Shown: positions 16,327-23,669 of the stretch, piece by piece
Position numbering within the stretch: position 1 is the first letter of the stretch
Layout of the letters: the number at the start of each line of letters is the position of its first letter
NCBI GenBank assembly: GCA_947487835.1
Contig: CANKXX010000002.1
Coordinates: forward strand, 124,001 to 188,000
Reading direction: 5' to 3'
DNA: 64,000 bases
DNA from: an uncultured Microbacteriaceae bacterium
GTDB taxonomy: Bacteria > Actinomycetota > Actinomycetes > Actinomycetales > Microbacteriaceae
Translations under genes and position numbers: made by a program
The notes under the pieces: generated by a model
What the model saw: only the letters and a program-made list of their open reading frames with translations
Told to the model about the DNA's origin: nothing
Databases searched by the model: none

Positions 16327-16811
16327 CGTCGGTTTCCTTCTGCTGACCGAATGAGTCGGGTGACTTCCCGTTATCGAGGAATGCCAGTGAGGCGCCCCCG
16401 ATTCGGTCCCGGCGGACAGGTGAGGAACGGGGCACTCCGATGTGCCGATCCTTTCCTGTCCACCCGGACGATGCCTCTTCCCGGGCCGGCTGTCCGGCTC
16501 GACGGGGCAACACCCGATAACGACTCTAAGAAGAGCGCTGTTATCGCCGCGTTACCGCTGCGTTATCGCAGAGTCACCGTTGAATAGACAGCAGCAGGGA
16601 ACGACCGCCTGACGGAACTCAGGCACGACCAGGGAAAAAGAGAGCGAGTACGACGCTGCCGACCAGGGGACGGGCGCACGGCATATCCTGGCGACGCGGC
16701 AGGACTATTCCGATCCGGGCATCGCTGAGTGCCCCGCCGAATGCTTCCGCCTCGGCGTGGTGGTTCCTATCCGGAAAGGATGTCTCTCACGCGGGAATCG
16801 ACTGGATGAGG
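16327..16811 (-). other. Intergenic control region upstream of the diaminobutyrate/NRPS genes (485 bp)
   Basis: No gene found here; the 78- and 81-residue frames in the track lack family features. It separates the M28 peptidase stop from the aminotransferase start, and both genes run on the minus strand, so the promoter of the biosynthetic genes must be here. It holds the four-heptamer array (16540-16579), an inverted copy of the same heptamer (CGATAAC, 16515-16521) and another direct copy (GTTATCG, 16370-16376). It is visibly less GC-rich than neighbouring DNA. Confidence 0.65.
16540..16579 (-). promoter_or_regulatory. Predicted SARP box: four heptamers with 11-bp period
   Basis: Read on the plus strand: GTTATCG-ccgc-GTTACCG-ctgc-GTTATCG-caga-GTCACCG. 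That is four 7-bp repeats, each separated by exactly 4 bp. SARP activators are known to bind heptameric direct repeats with 11-bp spacing just upstream of the -10 box. On the minus strand a TAGAGT candidate -10 (16528-16523) follows the last repeat after 11 nt. A SARP/BTAD gene lies about 1.4 kb away in the same cluster, so this is its likely target. Strand and -10 are inference; the repeats are seen directly. Confidence 0.75.
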
Positions 16812-17942
16812 TCACTCCCGAGAGGTCATCGCGAATGCCGCGGCCGTATAAGCGAGGGCGCCCGACATGTCGACGAGCAGATCCTCATCGATGTTCTCGA
16901 TGGTGTCGCAGGATTGGTGGTAACAGGGGTCGAGATCGCGCCCGACCACGCCGCCGTATGCCCGCGCCTGTTCGGCGGTCTTTGTCGCGCTGTCCCCGGT
17001 GAAAAGGCCGCCGGCGGGTATTCCGGCGTCGAGGAATGGGGCGTAGTCGGAGCCTCCGTCGAATGGCGTCGTCTCCGCGTCGAGCGCATTCTCGGCGAAG
17101 AATCGGAAGAACGTTTCCTCGATGTCGAGGGACCCGTCCGGGCCGCCGTTGCCGTGGTCCGACCCGTCCCCGTCGTGCACCGAGCGCACGCCGTTGGGCG
17201 ACCCGACCATGTCGACGTTGAGGTTCAGGGCTGTGCCCGCCCGTTCGGCGTCGGTGAGCTCGTCGACGTAGTGCTCCGATCCGTGGAACCCGTCCTCCTC
17301 GCCTCCCCAGAAGGCGAACCGAACCCGGTTTGCGGGGGTGGCGCCGGACTCGGCCAGCCAGAGGGCCGTCTCGAGCATCGCGGCGATACCACTCGCGTTG
17401 TCGTTGATGCCCGGGCCCCGGCGCACGGAGTCGAGGTGGCCGCCGACGACGATGGTGTGGTCCGGGTCGCCCCCGGTGTCCGCGAGCACGCTGAAGGTCT
17501 CGATGCGGTCGTCCTCGTCGACTCCGCGGTCGTCCCGGTCCCGGCCCCCGCGGTCGTCCCGGTCCCGCCGGTCGCTCCGGTAGTCGAACTCCTGCCGAAC
17601 CGTCTCGTACCCCGCCGCGCGGAGCTGCCTCTCCACGTACCGGGCCGACGCCTCGTACCCGGACGTGCCGGCCGCGCGGTTGCCGTCGTGCTCGTCCGCG
17701 ATCTCCTGGAGCGCCTCGAGGTGCCGCACCAGGTCCCGGTCCGCGAACGCGTCGCGCACGGTGCGCGCCTCGAACCCCGGGGTCTCCGGTTCCGCCGCAA
17801 CCTCCGGGATGCCGGGCACGTTCGGCCGCCCTGTCATGCGGTCGACGCCCGGGGCGGTGCAGCCCGCGAGCAGCAGCGCGATGGCGCCGGCGGTCAACGC
17901 AGCGTGAAACCCGCCGCCGGCGCGGGCGCCGCGTCCCGTCAC
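16812..17942 (-). CDS. M28-family metallopeptidase lipoprotein
   Basis: 376 residues from the GTG at 17942, which overlaps the stop of the regulator gene (GTGA), so the two are translationally coupled. The ORF-track start at 18149 lies inside the regulator. A lipobox ALLLAGC (Cys near 28) predicts a membrane-anchored exported enzyme. Two-zinc M28 motifs are complete: VVGGHLDSV, GINDNASGIAAMLE, FAFWGGEEDGFHGSEHY, LNLNVDMVG and PCYHQSCDTIENI. A charged insert rich in Arg/Asp (near RSDRRDRDDRGGRDRDDRG) precedes the active site. M28 enzymes are aminopeptidases or carboxypeptidases. Within this cluster it may trim or degrade the secreted polymer, by analogy with polylysine producers (inference). 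Confidence 0.85.
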   Translation of the reverse strand: MTGRGARAGGGFHAALTAGAIALLLAGCTAPGVDRMTGRPNVPGIPEVAAEPETPGFEARTVRDAFADRDLVRHLEALQEIADEHDGNRAAGTSGYEASARYVERQLRAAGYETVRQEFDYRSDRRDRDDRGGRDRDDRGVDEDDRIETFSVLADTGGDPDHTIVVGGHLDSVRRGPGINDNASGIAAMLETALWLAESGATPANRVRFAFWGGEEDGFHGSEHYVDELTDAERAGTALNLNVDMVGSPNGVRSVHDGDGSDHGNGGPDGSLDIEETFFRFFAENALDAETTPFDGGSDYAPFLDAGIPAGGLFTGDSATKTAEQARAYGGVVGRDLDPCYHQSCDTIENIDEDLLVDMSGALAYTAAAFAMTSRE

Positions 17943-18652
17943 CGGCCGACCGTGATCTCGGTGATGAGGTGCTGCAGCCGGGGGGACGGTTCGACCCCGA
18001 GCTCGTCGATCAGCAGCGCGCGGAAGTCCTCGAACGCCCGGAGCGCCGGATAGTAGTTGCCCGTCGAGATGTGGCCCTGCACCATCAGCTGGATCGGGCT
18101 CTCGCGGAGCGGCTCGATCGAGGCGGCCACGCCCGCCGCCTCGGAGCACCGGGCGCCGTCCCCCGCGGCGAGGAACTTTCCGGCCAGGACCTCGAGCGCC
18201 CGCAGGCGCCGCTGATCCGCCCGCTCCTGCTCGGTGATGACCCAGTCGTCGTACCAGCCGGGGAGGAGCACCGCGCTCTCGAGCGCGGCGATGTCAGCAG
18301 GGTCGGGCCGTGTTGCCGGGGACGCGATGGCCGCGATGCGCTCCTGCAGGCGGTGCACGTCGAGCGTCACCCGCGGCGCGAGTGCCAGGGAGTCCGAGGT
18401 GATGCTGAGTACGTCCGGGAGATCGTGACTGATCTTCCACATGCCGGTGCGCAGGTTGCCGGCAGCCCTGGCCTCCGGCGTCGCGGGCCAGAGCAGTTCG
18501 GCGAGCACGCTCCGCGGCCGGCTCCCCAGCAGGGCGAGCGCCGCGATGATCCGCTGCTGCCGGGGAGCGACATCGACGACGACACCGCCCTGCCGCAGCT
18601 GCCAGTGACCGAGGAGGTCCAGTTCCCATGGGTCCTGCCGTGCGGACATCAT
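17939..18652 (-). CDS. SARP/BTAD-family transcriptional activator
   Basis: 237 residues. The N-terminal winged-helix DNA-binding domain (about 8-95: ELDLLGHWQLRQGG...PRQQRIIAALALLGSRPRSVLAELLWP) is followed by a bacterial transcriptional activation domain (about 95-235; ALEVLAGKFLAAGD, MVQGHISTGNYYPALRAFEDFRALLIDELGVEPSP). This is the small SARP layout of pathway-specific activators of antibiotic clusters. It starts at an ATGATG whose first codon overlaps the stop of a 20-codon upstream frame, with only a weak GGAG box. The likely target is the heptamer array upstream of the aminotransferase gene. Confidence 0.85.
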   Translation of the reverse strand: MMSARQDPWELDLLGHWQLRQGGVVVDVAPRQQRIIAALALLGSRPRSVLAELLWPATPEARAAGNLRTGMWKISHDLPDVLSITSDSLALAPRVTLDVHRLQERIAAIASPATRPDPADIAALESAVLLPGWYDDWVITEQERADQRRLRALEVLAGKFLAAGDGARCSEAAGVAASIEPLRESPIQLMVQGHISTGNYYPALRAFEDFRALLIDELGVEPSPRLQHLITEITVGR

Positions 18653-18711
18653 GCCGACTCCGGGTTCGATCGAAAGGGTGCCGCGTTCGTGCGCGCTGCT
18701 GTAGCCACCAT
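18649..18711 (-). CDS. Possible 20-codon leader ORF upstream of the SARP gene
   Basis: On the minus strand, AGGAGG is followed by ATG (18711) and GTG (18708). The frame reads MVATAARTNAAPFRSNPESA and ends in a TGA lying within the ATGATG start of the regulator. The strong Shine-Dalgarno belongs to this short frame rather than to the regulator, whose own box is weak. This suggests translational coupling or a leader peptide. No known family; could be fortuitous. Confidence 0.45.
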   Translation of the reverse strand: MVATAARTNAAPFRSNPESA

Positions 18712-18724
18712 TGCCTCCTGCTGC

Positions 18725-18735
18725 GAGTAATACTC
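18725..18735. promoter_or_regulatory. Small palindrome GAGTA-A-TACTC upstream of the SARP gene
   Basis: An 11-bp perfect inverted repeat with one central base lies 14 bp upstream of the leader ORF start. It could be an operator or part of the promoter; nothing more can be said. Confidence 0.3.
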
Positions 18736-18786
18736 ATGTTCTCTCGCATCCGATCGGAGTCATAGACCCACATCGACAGTGGTCCT

Positions 18787-18800
18787 CCCCAAATTTGGGG
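18787..18800. promoter_or_regulatory. Perfect 14-bp palindrome CCCCAAATTTGGGG
   Basis: It lies in the 261-bp gap between the PPTase stop and the SARP start, about 135 bp upstream of the SARP ATG. A run of six A/T bases inside G/C arms is unusual for this DNA and suggests a dimeric regulator site controlling the SARP gene. No cognate protein is identified. Confidence 0.4.
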
Positions 18801-18913
18801 GCTACCCGAGGGGGCGATCATGGGGCGTCAGCCGGGGGCGTGGGGCGAATCGGGGCGGATCGGCGGCGCGACGCGGAGGGGATCGGGGTCTGCTGCGGAC
18901 GCGGACGGGACGG

Positions 18914-19603
18914 TCAGCGGACCCGCGCGACGGCCACCGCGAGCACGAGTTCCGGCGGAAGGGTCAGGGGCGCGGGGTCGTCGTCGACCCACTCGATGCC
19001 CTCGAGGGAGCCTCCCGACGCGTCGACGTCGGACGGCTCGCGGAAGAGGCCGGCGCCCGTCACCTTGAGGAAGGCCTCCTTCCTCGCCCACAGCCGAGCA
19101 CGCATCCGCTGTGCCTCGGGCTCACCGATCCGGCGCAGCGACGAACGCTCGGCGGGGGTGAGGGCGACGTCGTCGAACCCGGCGAAGCCGACCCCGCCCA
19201 CATCCTCCAGGTCCACGCCGACGGCCCGGATGGCGGGATCGGTCGTTCCCACCACGACGCACCAGGGTCCCGAGCGGCTGAGGCTGAGCCGCGCCGTGGT
19301 GCCGCCCGCGGGCGAGCGATAGCCGGGGCGGCCGTGGTCGATGGGGCCGCACCGCCCGCAGTTCGCGCACGCATAGTCGAGCCCGAGGGCGGCCGGCTCG
19401 GCGCCGAGGAGGTCGGCGGCGAAGCGCCGGATCGCCGTCCGTCCCGCCAGGAAGCGGTCGCGCTCGGGTCCCTCCGGCATGGCCGCCGCCCTGCCGAGCT
19501 CTACCGGGTGCAGGACCCCGGTCCCGCCCGCCGTGGGCGAGAGGCTCGGGGCGTCCAGGCGGACCGCGCCCAGGGTGAGGCTGCCCCACTGCATCGACGA
19601 CAC
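18914..19603 (-). CDS. 4'-phosphopantetheinyl transferase, Sfp/Gsp type
   Basis: 229 residues from a GTG at 19603 (an ATG three codons in is also possible). It transfers the phosphopantetheine arm from CoA to carrier-protein serines. The two signature motifs are present: AVGVDLEDV (Mg-binding) and RLWARKEAFLKVTGAG (the W-x-x-KEA motif). The length matches the 210-250 residues of Sfp types. A Cys-rich stretch CANCGRCG is unusual between the N-terminal region and motif 1. Upstream and codirectional with the SARP/NRPS genes, it is the natural activator of the NRPS carrier domain, although it could serve other synthases too. Confidence 0.85.
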   Translation of the reverse strand: MSSMQWGSLTLGAVRLDAPSLSPTAGGTGVLHPVELGRAAAMPEGPERDRFLAGRTAIRRFAADLLGAEPAALGLDYACANCGRCGPIDHGRPGYRSPAGGTTARLSLSRSGPWCVVVGTTDPAIRAVGVDLEDVGGVGFAGFDDVALTPAERSSLRRIGEPEAQRMRARLWARKEAFLKVTGAGLFREPSDVDASGGSLEGIEWVDDDPAPLTLPPELVLAVAVARVR

Positions 19604-19830
19604 AGCGCCACGCTAATCCCTCGGCGCCGGTTCCTCCCCGTCCACCCGGGAGGGCGCAGGGTGCGGGTGCGTTACGCGCCGTGACCGACCCGCCGCCCGT
19701 TCGTCGTCGTTCCGCCGCGGTTCGGGGAAGAATCGCGGGAGGCGGCACACGCGGTCGTCGCGTGCGCCGCCACCGGCGCTGTCGCCCCGCGAGACCGCTG
19801 CACCGCACCACCGACAAAGGAGTTCCGCCC

Positions 19831-20634
19831 GTGCCCTCAGCCCCCTCCGTCCAGCTGTACACCGTTCGCGACGCCATCGCCGAGGACCTGCAGGGCGCCG
19901 TCGCCCGGGTCGCCGAGATCGGGTTCACCCGGGTCGAGCCGTACGCGTTCGTCGAGCGCGCCGAGGAGTTCGAGCGGGCGTTCGCCGCCTCCGGAGTCAC
20001 CGCTCCGTCGGGGCACGCGCCCGTCATCGACTCCGACGACCCGCAGCGCACCTTCGACGCCGCCACCCGCCTGGGCATCGGCACCGTGATCGACCCGTTC
20101 ATCCCCAGCGACCGCTGGCAGACCGCGGACGACGCCTACCGCATCGCCGACCGGGTGAACGAGCTGCAGGAGCTGGCCGCCCAGAGCGGGCTCGGCTTCG
20201 GCTACCACAACCACAACTGGGAGTTCTCGAACCACGTCGACGGTCGCCCCGTCTACGAGTTCTTCCTCGAGCGGCTGTCCCCGGCCGTCGTGCTCGAGGT
20301 CGACACCTTCTGGTCGACGGTGGGCGGCGCCGACACGCCCGCCCTCCTCACCGGGCTGGGGGAGCGCGTGCAGTTCCTGCACATCAAGGACGGCAAGGTC
20401 GCCGGCGACATCGCCACGAGCCTGCCCAGCAGCGAGAGCGCGCTCGTCGTGCCCGACGCCCTGCGCGCGGCCTTCGAGAACCAGACGCCCGCGGGTCAGG
20501 GCGACGTCGACGTGGCCGCGGTCCTGCGGGCGGCCCCGCACGCGCTCCGCGTCGTGGAGTTCGACGGCTACGCGGGCGACGTGTTCGAGGGCATCGCGGA
20601 GTCCCTCGCCTGGCTCGAGGCCAACGACCGCTAG
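19831..20634 (+). CDS. Sugar phosphate isomerase/epimerase-family protein
   Basis: 267 residues from the GTG at 19831, selected because AAGGAG sits 8 nt upstream and the protein then starts at the first barrel strand (PSAPSVQLYTVRDA). The track start at 19681 adds 50 Arg-rich residues. An AP-endonuclease-2-like TIM barrel with metal-ligand motifs GFGYHNHNWEF, VVLEVDTFWSTVGG and VQFLHIKDGK. Members epimerise or isomerise sugars or inositols in the cytoplasm. It lies alone, facing away from the NRPS cluster, and is followed by a dispersed repeat. Confidence 0.8.
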   Translation: MPSAPSVQLYTVRDAIAEDLQGAVARVAEIGFTRVEPYAFVERAEEFERAFAASGVTAPSGHAPVIDSDDPQRTFDAATRLGIGTVIDPFIPSDRWQTADDAYRIADRVNELQELAAQSGLGFGYHNHNWEFSNHVDGRPVYEFFLERLSPAVVLEVDTFWSTVGGADTPALLTGLGERVQFLHIKDGKVAGDIATSLPSSESALVVPDALRAAFENQTPAGQGDVDVAAVLRAAPHALRVVEFDGYAGDVFEGIAESLAWLEANDR

Positions 20635-20650
20635 GCGCGATGCGGACGCC

Positions 20651-20678
20651 ACGGTCCCTGAGCCCGTCGAAGGGACGG
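20651..20678 (+). repeat. Dispersed GGTCCCTGAGCCCGTCGAAGGGAC element
   Basis: One copy of the short imperfect-palindrome family (GTCCCT...AGGGAC) found at six intergenic places in this window, here between the epimerase and the ligase. Confidence 0.8.
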
Positions 20679-20733
20679 GCGCGGTGTCGCTGACTCGCCA
20701 CCCCGTGTCGGCGGACGGTGCGAGACTGAGCCC

Positions 20734-22257
20734 GTGCTGCTGGAGAACCTCGTCACGACCGCGGAGACCGTCGCCGCCACCCGATCGCGGCTCGCGAAGG
20801 TCGAGGCCCTGGCCCAGCTGCTGCGACGCCTGGAGCCGCAGGACATCCCGCCCGCCGTCGGGTTCCTGATCGGCCGGCCGAGACAGGGCAGGGTCGGCGT
20901 CGGCTGGCGCGGGATCTCTGGCGCCATGGGGAACCCGGCGGGCGAGCCCAGCCTCACGGTGGCCGAGTTCGACGTGCTCCTGGACCGCCTCGCGACGACC
21001 TCGGGCAGCGGGTCCGACGCGGAGCGGGGCCGCGCGCTCGGCGAGCTGATGTCGCGAGCCACCGAGCGGGAGCAGGATTTCCTCGCGCGCGTGCTGCTCG
21101 GGGACGTGCGCACGGGCGCGCTGGAGGGCGTGCTCACCGACGCGATCGCGGCCGCGTCCGAGCGGCCGGGCGAGCTGGTGCGCCGCGCGGCCATGCTCTC
21201 CGGCGACCTGGGGGAGACGGCGCGGCTGGCCCTCACCGGCAGCGAGGAGGATCTCGCCGCCGTCGGGCTCGTGGTGGGCCGGCCGGTGATGCCGATGCTC
21301 GCGGCCACGGCTGCCACCCCCACCGCCGCCCTCGCCGGCACGGGCACGGCGTCGGTCGAGTACAAGCTCGACGGCGCCCGCATCCAGGTGCACCGGTCGG
21401 GCGACGACGTGAGCATCTTCACCCGCACCCTCGCCGACGTGACCCACCGGCTGCCCGAGGTCGTCGAGGTGGTGCGCGGGATGCCGGTGCACGACGTCAT
21501 CCTCGACGGCGAGACGCTCTCGCTCGACGAGGAGGGCGTGCCGCGGCCGTTCCAGGAGACGATGTCGCGGTTCGGGGCCGACGCCGCCCGCGAGACGAAG
21601 CTGCACCCGTGGTTCTTCGACGTGCTGCACGTCGACGGCCGGGACCTGCTCGAGGAGCCGCTCTCCGCCCGCATCGACGAGCTGCAGCGGATCGCGCCGG
21701 CGTACCGCATCCCGGGCGAGATCACCGACGACCCCGAGGTGGCCGAGCGCGTCTCCCGCGACGCGCTCGCGGCCGGCCAGGAGGGCGTGGTCGTCAAGGC
21801 GATCGGATCCCCGTACGCGGCGGGGCGCCGCGGCTCCAGCTGGGTGAAGGTCAAGCCGGTGCACACCTACGACCTCGTCGTGCTCGCCTGCGAGTGGGGC
21901 TCCGGCCGCCGCCAAGGCTGGCTGTCGAACCTGCACCTCGGCGCGCTCGACGCGGAGGGTGAGTTCGGCGAGCCCGGCGGCTACGTGATGGTGGGCAAGA
22001 CGTTCAAGGGGCTCACCGACGCGCTGCTGACCTGGCAGACGGAGCGGTTCCAGGAGATCGAGGTGCGGCGTACGGCGAACACGGTCTTCGTCACGCCGAC
22101 GACCGTCGTCGAGATCGCCATCGACGGGGTCCAGCGGTCCAGCCGGTACCCCGGCGGCGTCGCGCTGCGGTTCGCCCGGGTCAAGCGTTACCGCGACGAC
22201 AAACCGCCGGAGGAGGCGGACACCATCCAGACGCTGCGCGGCCTGCTGCGGGGCTAG
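20734..22257 (+). CDS. ATP-dependent DNA ligase
   Basis: 507 residues. The N-terminal DNA-binding domain (about 1-190) is followed by the nucleotidyltransferase domain with the adenylation motif EYKLDGARIQVH (Lys near 211), ILDGETLSLD, EGVVVKAIGSPY and SSWVKVKPVHTYDLVV. An OB-fold domain follows (RRTANTVFVTPTTVVEIAIDGVQRSSRY). The full three-domain length is that of the archaeal/actinobacterial LigB-like group rather than the short LigC or polymerase-fused LigD. It probably acts in repair alongside an NAD-dependent LigA elsewhere. It starts at a GTG shortly after the dispersed repeat. Confidence 0.88.
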   Translation: MLLENLVTTAETVAATRSRLAKVEALAQLLRRLEPQDIPPAVGFLIGRPRQGRVGVGWRGISGAMGNPAGEPSLTVAEFDVLLDRLATTSGSGSDAERGRALGELMSRATEREQDFLARVLLGDVRTGALEGVLTDAIAAASERPGELVRRAAMLSGDLGETARLALTGSEEDLAAVGLVVGRPVMPMLAATAATPTAALAGTGTASVEYKLDGARIQVHRSGDDVSIFTRTLADVTHRLPEVVEVVRGMPVHDVILDGETLSLDEEGVPRPFQETMSRFGADAARETKLHPWFFDVLHVDGRDLLEEPLSARIDELQRIAPAYRIPGEITDDPEVAERVSRDALAAGQEGVVVKAIGSPYAAGRRGSSWVKVKPVHTYDLVVLACEWGSGRRQGWLSNLHLGALDAEGEFGEPGGYVMVGKTFKGLTDALLTWQTERFQEIEVRRTANTVFVTPTTVVEIAIDGVQRSSRYPGGVALRFARVKRYRDDKPPEEADTIQTLRGLLRG

Positions 22258-22263
22258 TCCGGG

Positions 22264-23181
22264 TCAGAACTCCACCGCCGACGTGAGCAGCAGGCGCACG
22301 TTCTCGGCGTCGCGGAAGTAGGCACCCAGCGGGCCCTCGTCGCGGAAGGCGCCGAACGTGTTCGGCATCGATGCACCGCGGAACCGCCGGGCCACGTCCG
22401 GGTCGAGCCCGCGGTCGGGGTTCTGCCGCTGCCACTCCTCGAACACCCGCGCCGCCTCGACGTCCCACTCGAGGCCCGGGCCGCTGTAGCCGACGGGCGC
22501 GCTGCCGAGGAGGAAGCCCTCGTAGCGCGAGGCGCCGCCGCCCATCAGGACCTCGGCGTAGCTCGGCAACCGCGAGCCGACGAGCACGGCCGCATCGGTC
22601 GGCTCGGGTGCTCCGTTCGAGGGGAGGACGTCGCGGAACGTCGCCCGGCCGAGCCGGCCGAGGTCGACGCCGAGCCAGGTGATCGCCGGGGCGAAGTCGC
22701 GCGACGTCGTCGTGACGAGGTACCCGGCGAGGCGCCGGCCCTGGAAGACGGCCCTGACGATCGAGTGGTCGCCGAGGTACACGTGCAGGGTCGCGGGGGA
22801 CGTTGCGGCATCCGTCCCCAGCGCCGCCGCCGCGGGGGCTTCCGTCTCCGGCGGGCAGGTGGTCACGGCGCAGAGGCTCCCCACCGATTCCGGGACGCCC
22901 AGGAGCGACTCCACGTACTCCGGGGTGAGGCCGGCACGGAGGGGGGCGAACGCCGCGTACTCGGCGCGGAAGGGATCCGTGTCCTCCCGGGCGGCACTCG
23001 CCACGCCGGAGAGGATGCAGAACGCCGTTCCGGCCACGGCGGCGGCCGCGACGATCGCCGCGAGGATCACGACGAGCGGGTGCCTCCTCGCCGCGTCGCC
23101 CCATCGGACGACGCGCGCGGCGGGACCCGGCCCTGCCGTGGCCCCGCCGCCTCTCGTCACGGCACCAGTGTGCACCCGCAT
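22264..23181 (-). CDS. Membrane-anchored protein of unknown function
   Basis: 305 residues. A basic N-terminus leads into one membrane segment (HPLVVILAAIVAAAAVAGTAFCILSG, about 35-60). The rest is a long soluble, probably extracytoplasmic domain without a family I recognise. It contains CAVTTCPP (possible disulfide) and a C-terminal region GLDPDVARRFRGASMPNTFGAFRDEG. The gene ends 6 bp from the stop of the convergent ligase. The start could also be a later codon nearer the membrane segment. Confidence 0.6.
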   Translation of the reverse strand: MRVHTGAVTRGGGATAGPGPAARVVRWGDAARRHPLVVILAAIVAAAAVAGTAFCILSGVASAAREDTDPFRAEYAAFAPLRAGLTPEYVESLLGVPESVGSLCAVTTCPPETEAPAAAALGTDAATSPATLHVYLGDHSIVRAVFQGRRLAGYLVTTTSRDFAPAITWLGVDLGRLGRATFRDVLPSNGAPEPTDAAVLVGSRLPSYAEVLMGGGASRYEGFLLGSAPVGYSGPGLEWDVEAARVFEEWQRQNPDRGLDPDVARRFRGASMPNTFGAFRDEGPLGAYFRDAENVRLLLTSAVEF

Positions 23182-23235
23182 CTCGCGGACCGGCAGCGGA
23201 CACCCGAGGCGCCCGTTCCCGCCGGGGCAGGGGGG

Positions 23236-23538
23236 CTACCGCCGCTGGGGCTGGTTGCTGCGCAGCACCTCGAGCCGCGTCCGGTACTCCTGCTCGTCGA
23301 CCTCGCCGCGCGCGTACCGGTCGCCCAGGGTCTGCTCGGGGGAGGGGCCGCGCATCTGCCAGTTGGCGCCGCTGCGACGGAGGCGCCGGCCGACGAAGGC
23401 GACCAGCAGCACGAAGAAGGCGATCCAGAACAGCGGGACCAGCAGCCAGAGCCAGCCGAAGCCCCCGGCTCCCGGGCCGGGGCCGTAGTGGGCGAGGGAG
23501 GTGGCCGCCGCGGCGGCCGTGGAGAGTGCGCTGAGCAT
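23236..23538 (-). CDS. Small membrane protein with C-terminal SHOCT domain
   Basis: 100 residues from the ATG at 23538, preceded by AAAGGA. The long ORF-track frame is a shadow. The N-terminus is followed by one membrane segment (FGWLWLLVPLFWIAFFVLLVAFVGRRL) and a short SHOCT module (SPEQTLGDRYARGEVDEQEYRTRLEVL). SHOCT domains are short oligomerisation/regulatory helices common at the ends of small bacterial membrane proteins. It lies just downstream of a NarL-type two-component pair, codirectional, with a 131-bp gap, and may belong to its regulon (inference). Confidence 0.75.
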   Translation of the reverse strand: MLSALSTAAAAATSLAHYGPGPGAGGFGWLWLLVPLFWIAFFVLLVAFVGRRLRRSGANWQMRGPSPEQTLGDRYARGEVDEQEYRTRLEVLRSNQPQRR

Positions 23539-23669
23539 GGGGATGTCCTTTGTCCTCATCGGTCCGCGGGTCGGACCGTCGAGCACCAGCCTCCGCGGTG
23601 GCGGCGACCGCCGAATCCGCTCCCCGGTGTCGATCCCGTACGCCCGCGGGAGGCACGGATGCGGCCCGA

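Noticed and set aside
16351-16587. 78-residue plus-strand ORF in the control region
   Set aside because: No Shine-Dalgarno or family features, and it overlaps the heptamer array.
19681-19830. N-terminal extension of the sugar epimerase-like protein
   Set aside because: Fifty Arg-rich residues with no fold; AAGGAG sits right before the internal GTG at 19831.
19837-21936. 699-residue minus-strand frame
   Set aside because: Antisense to the epimerase and DNA ligase genes, both with clear motifs.
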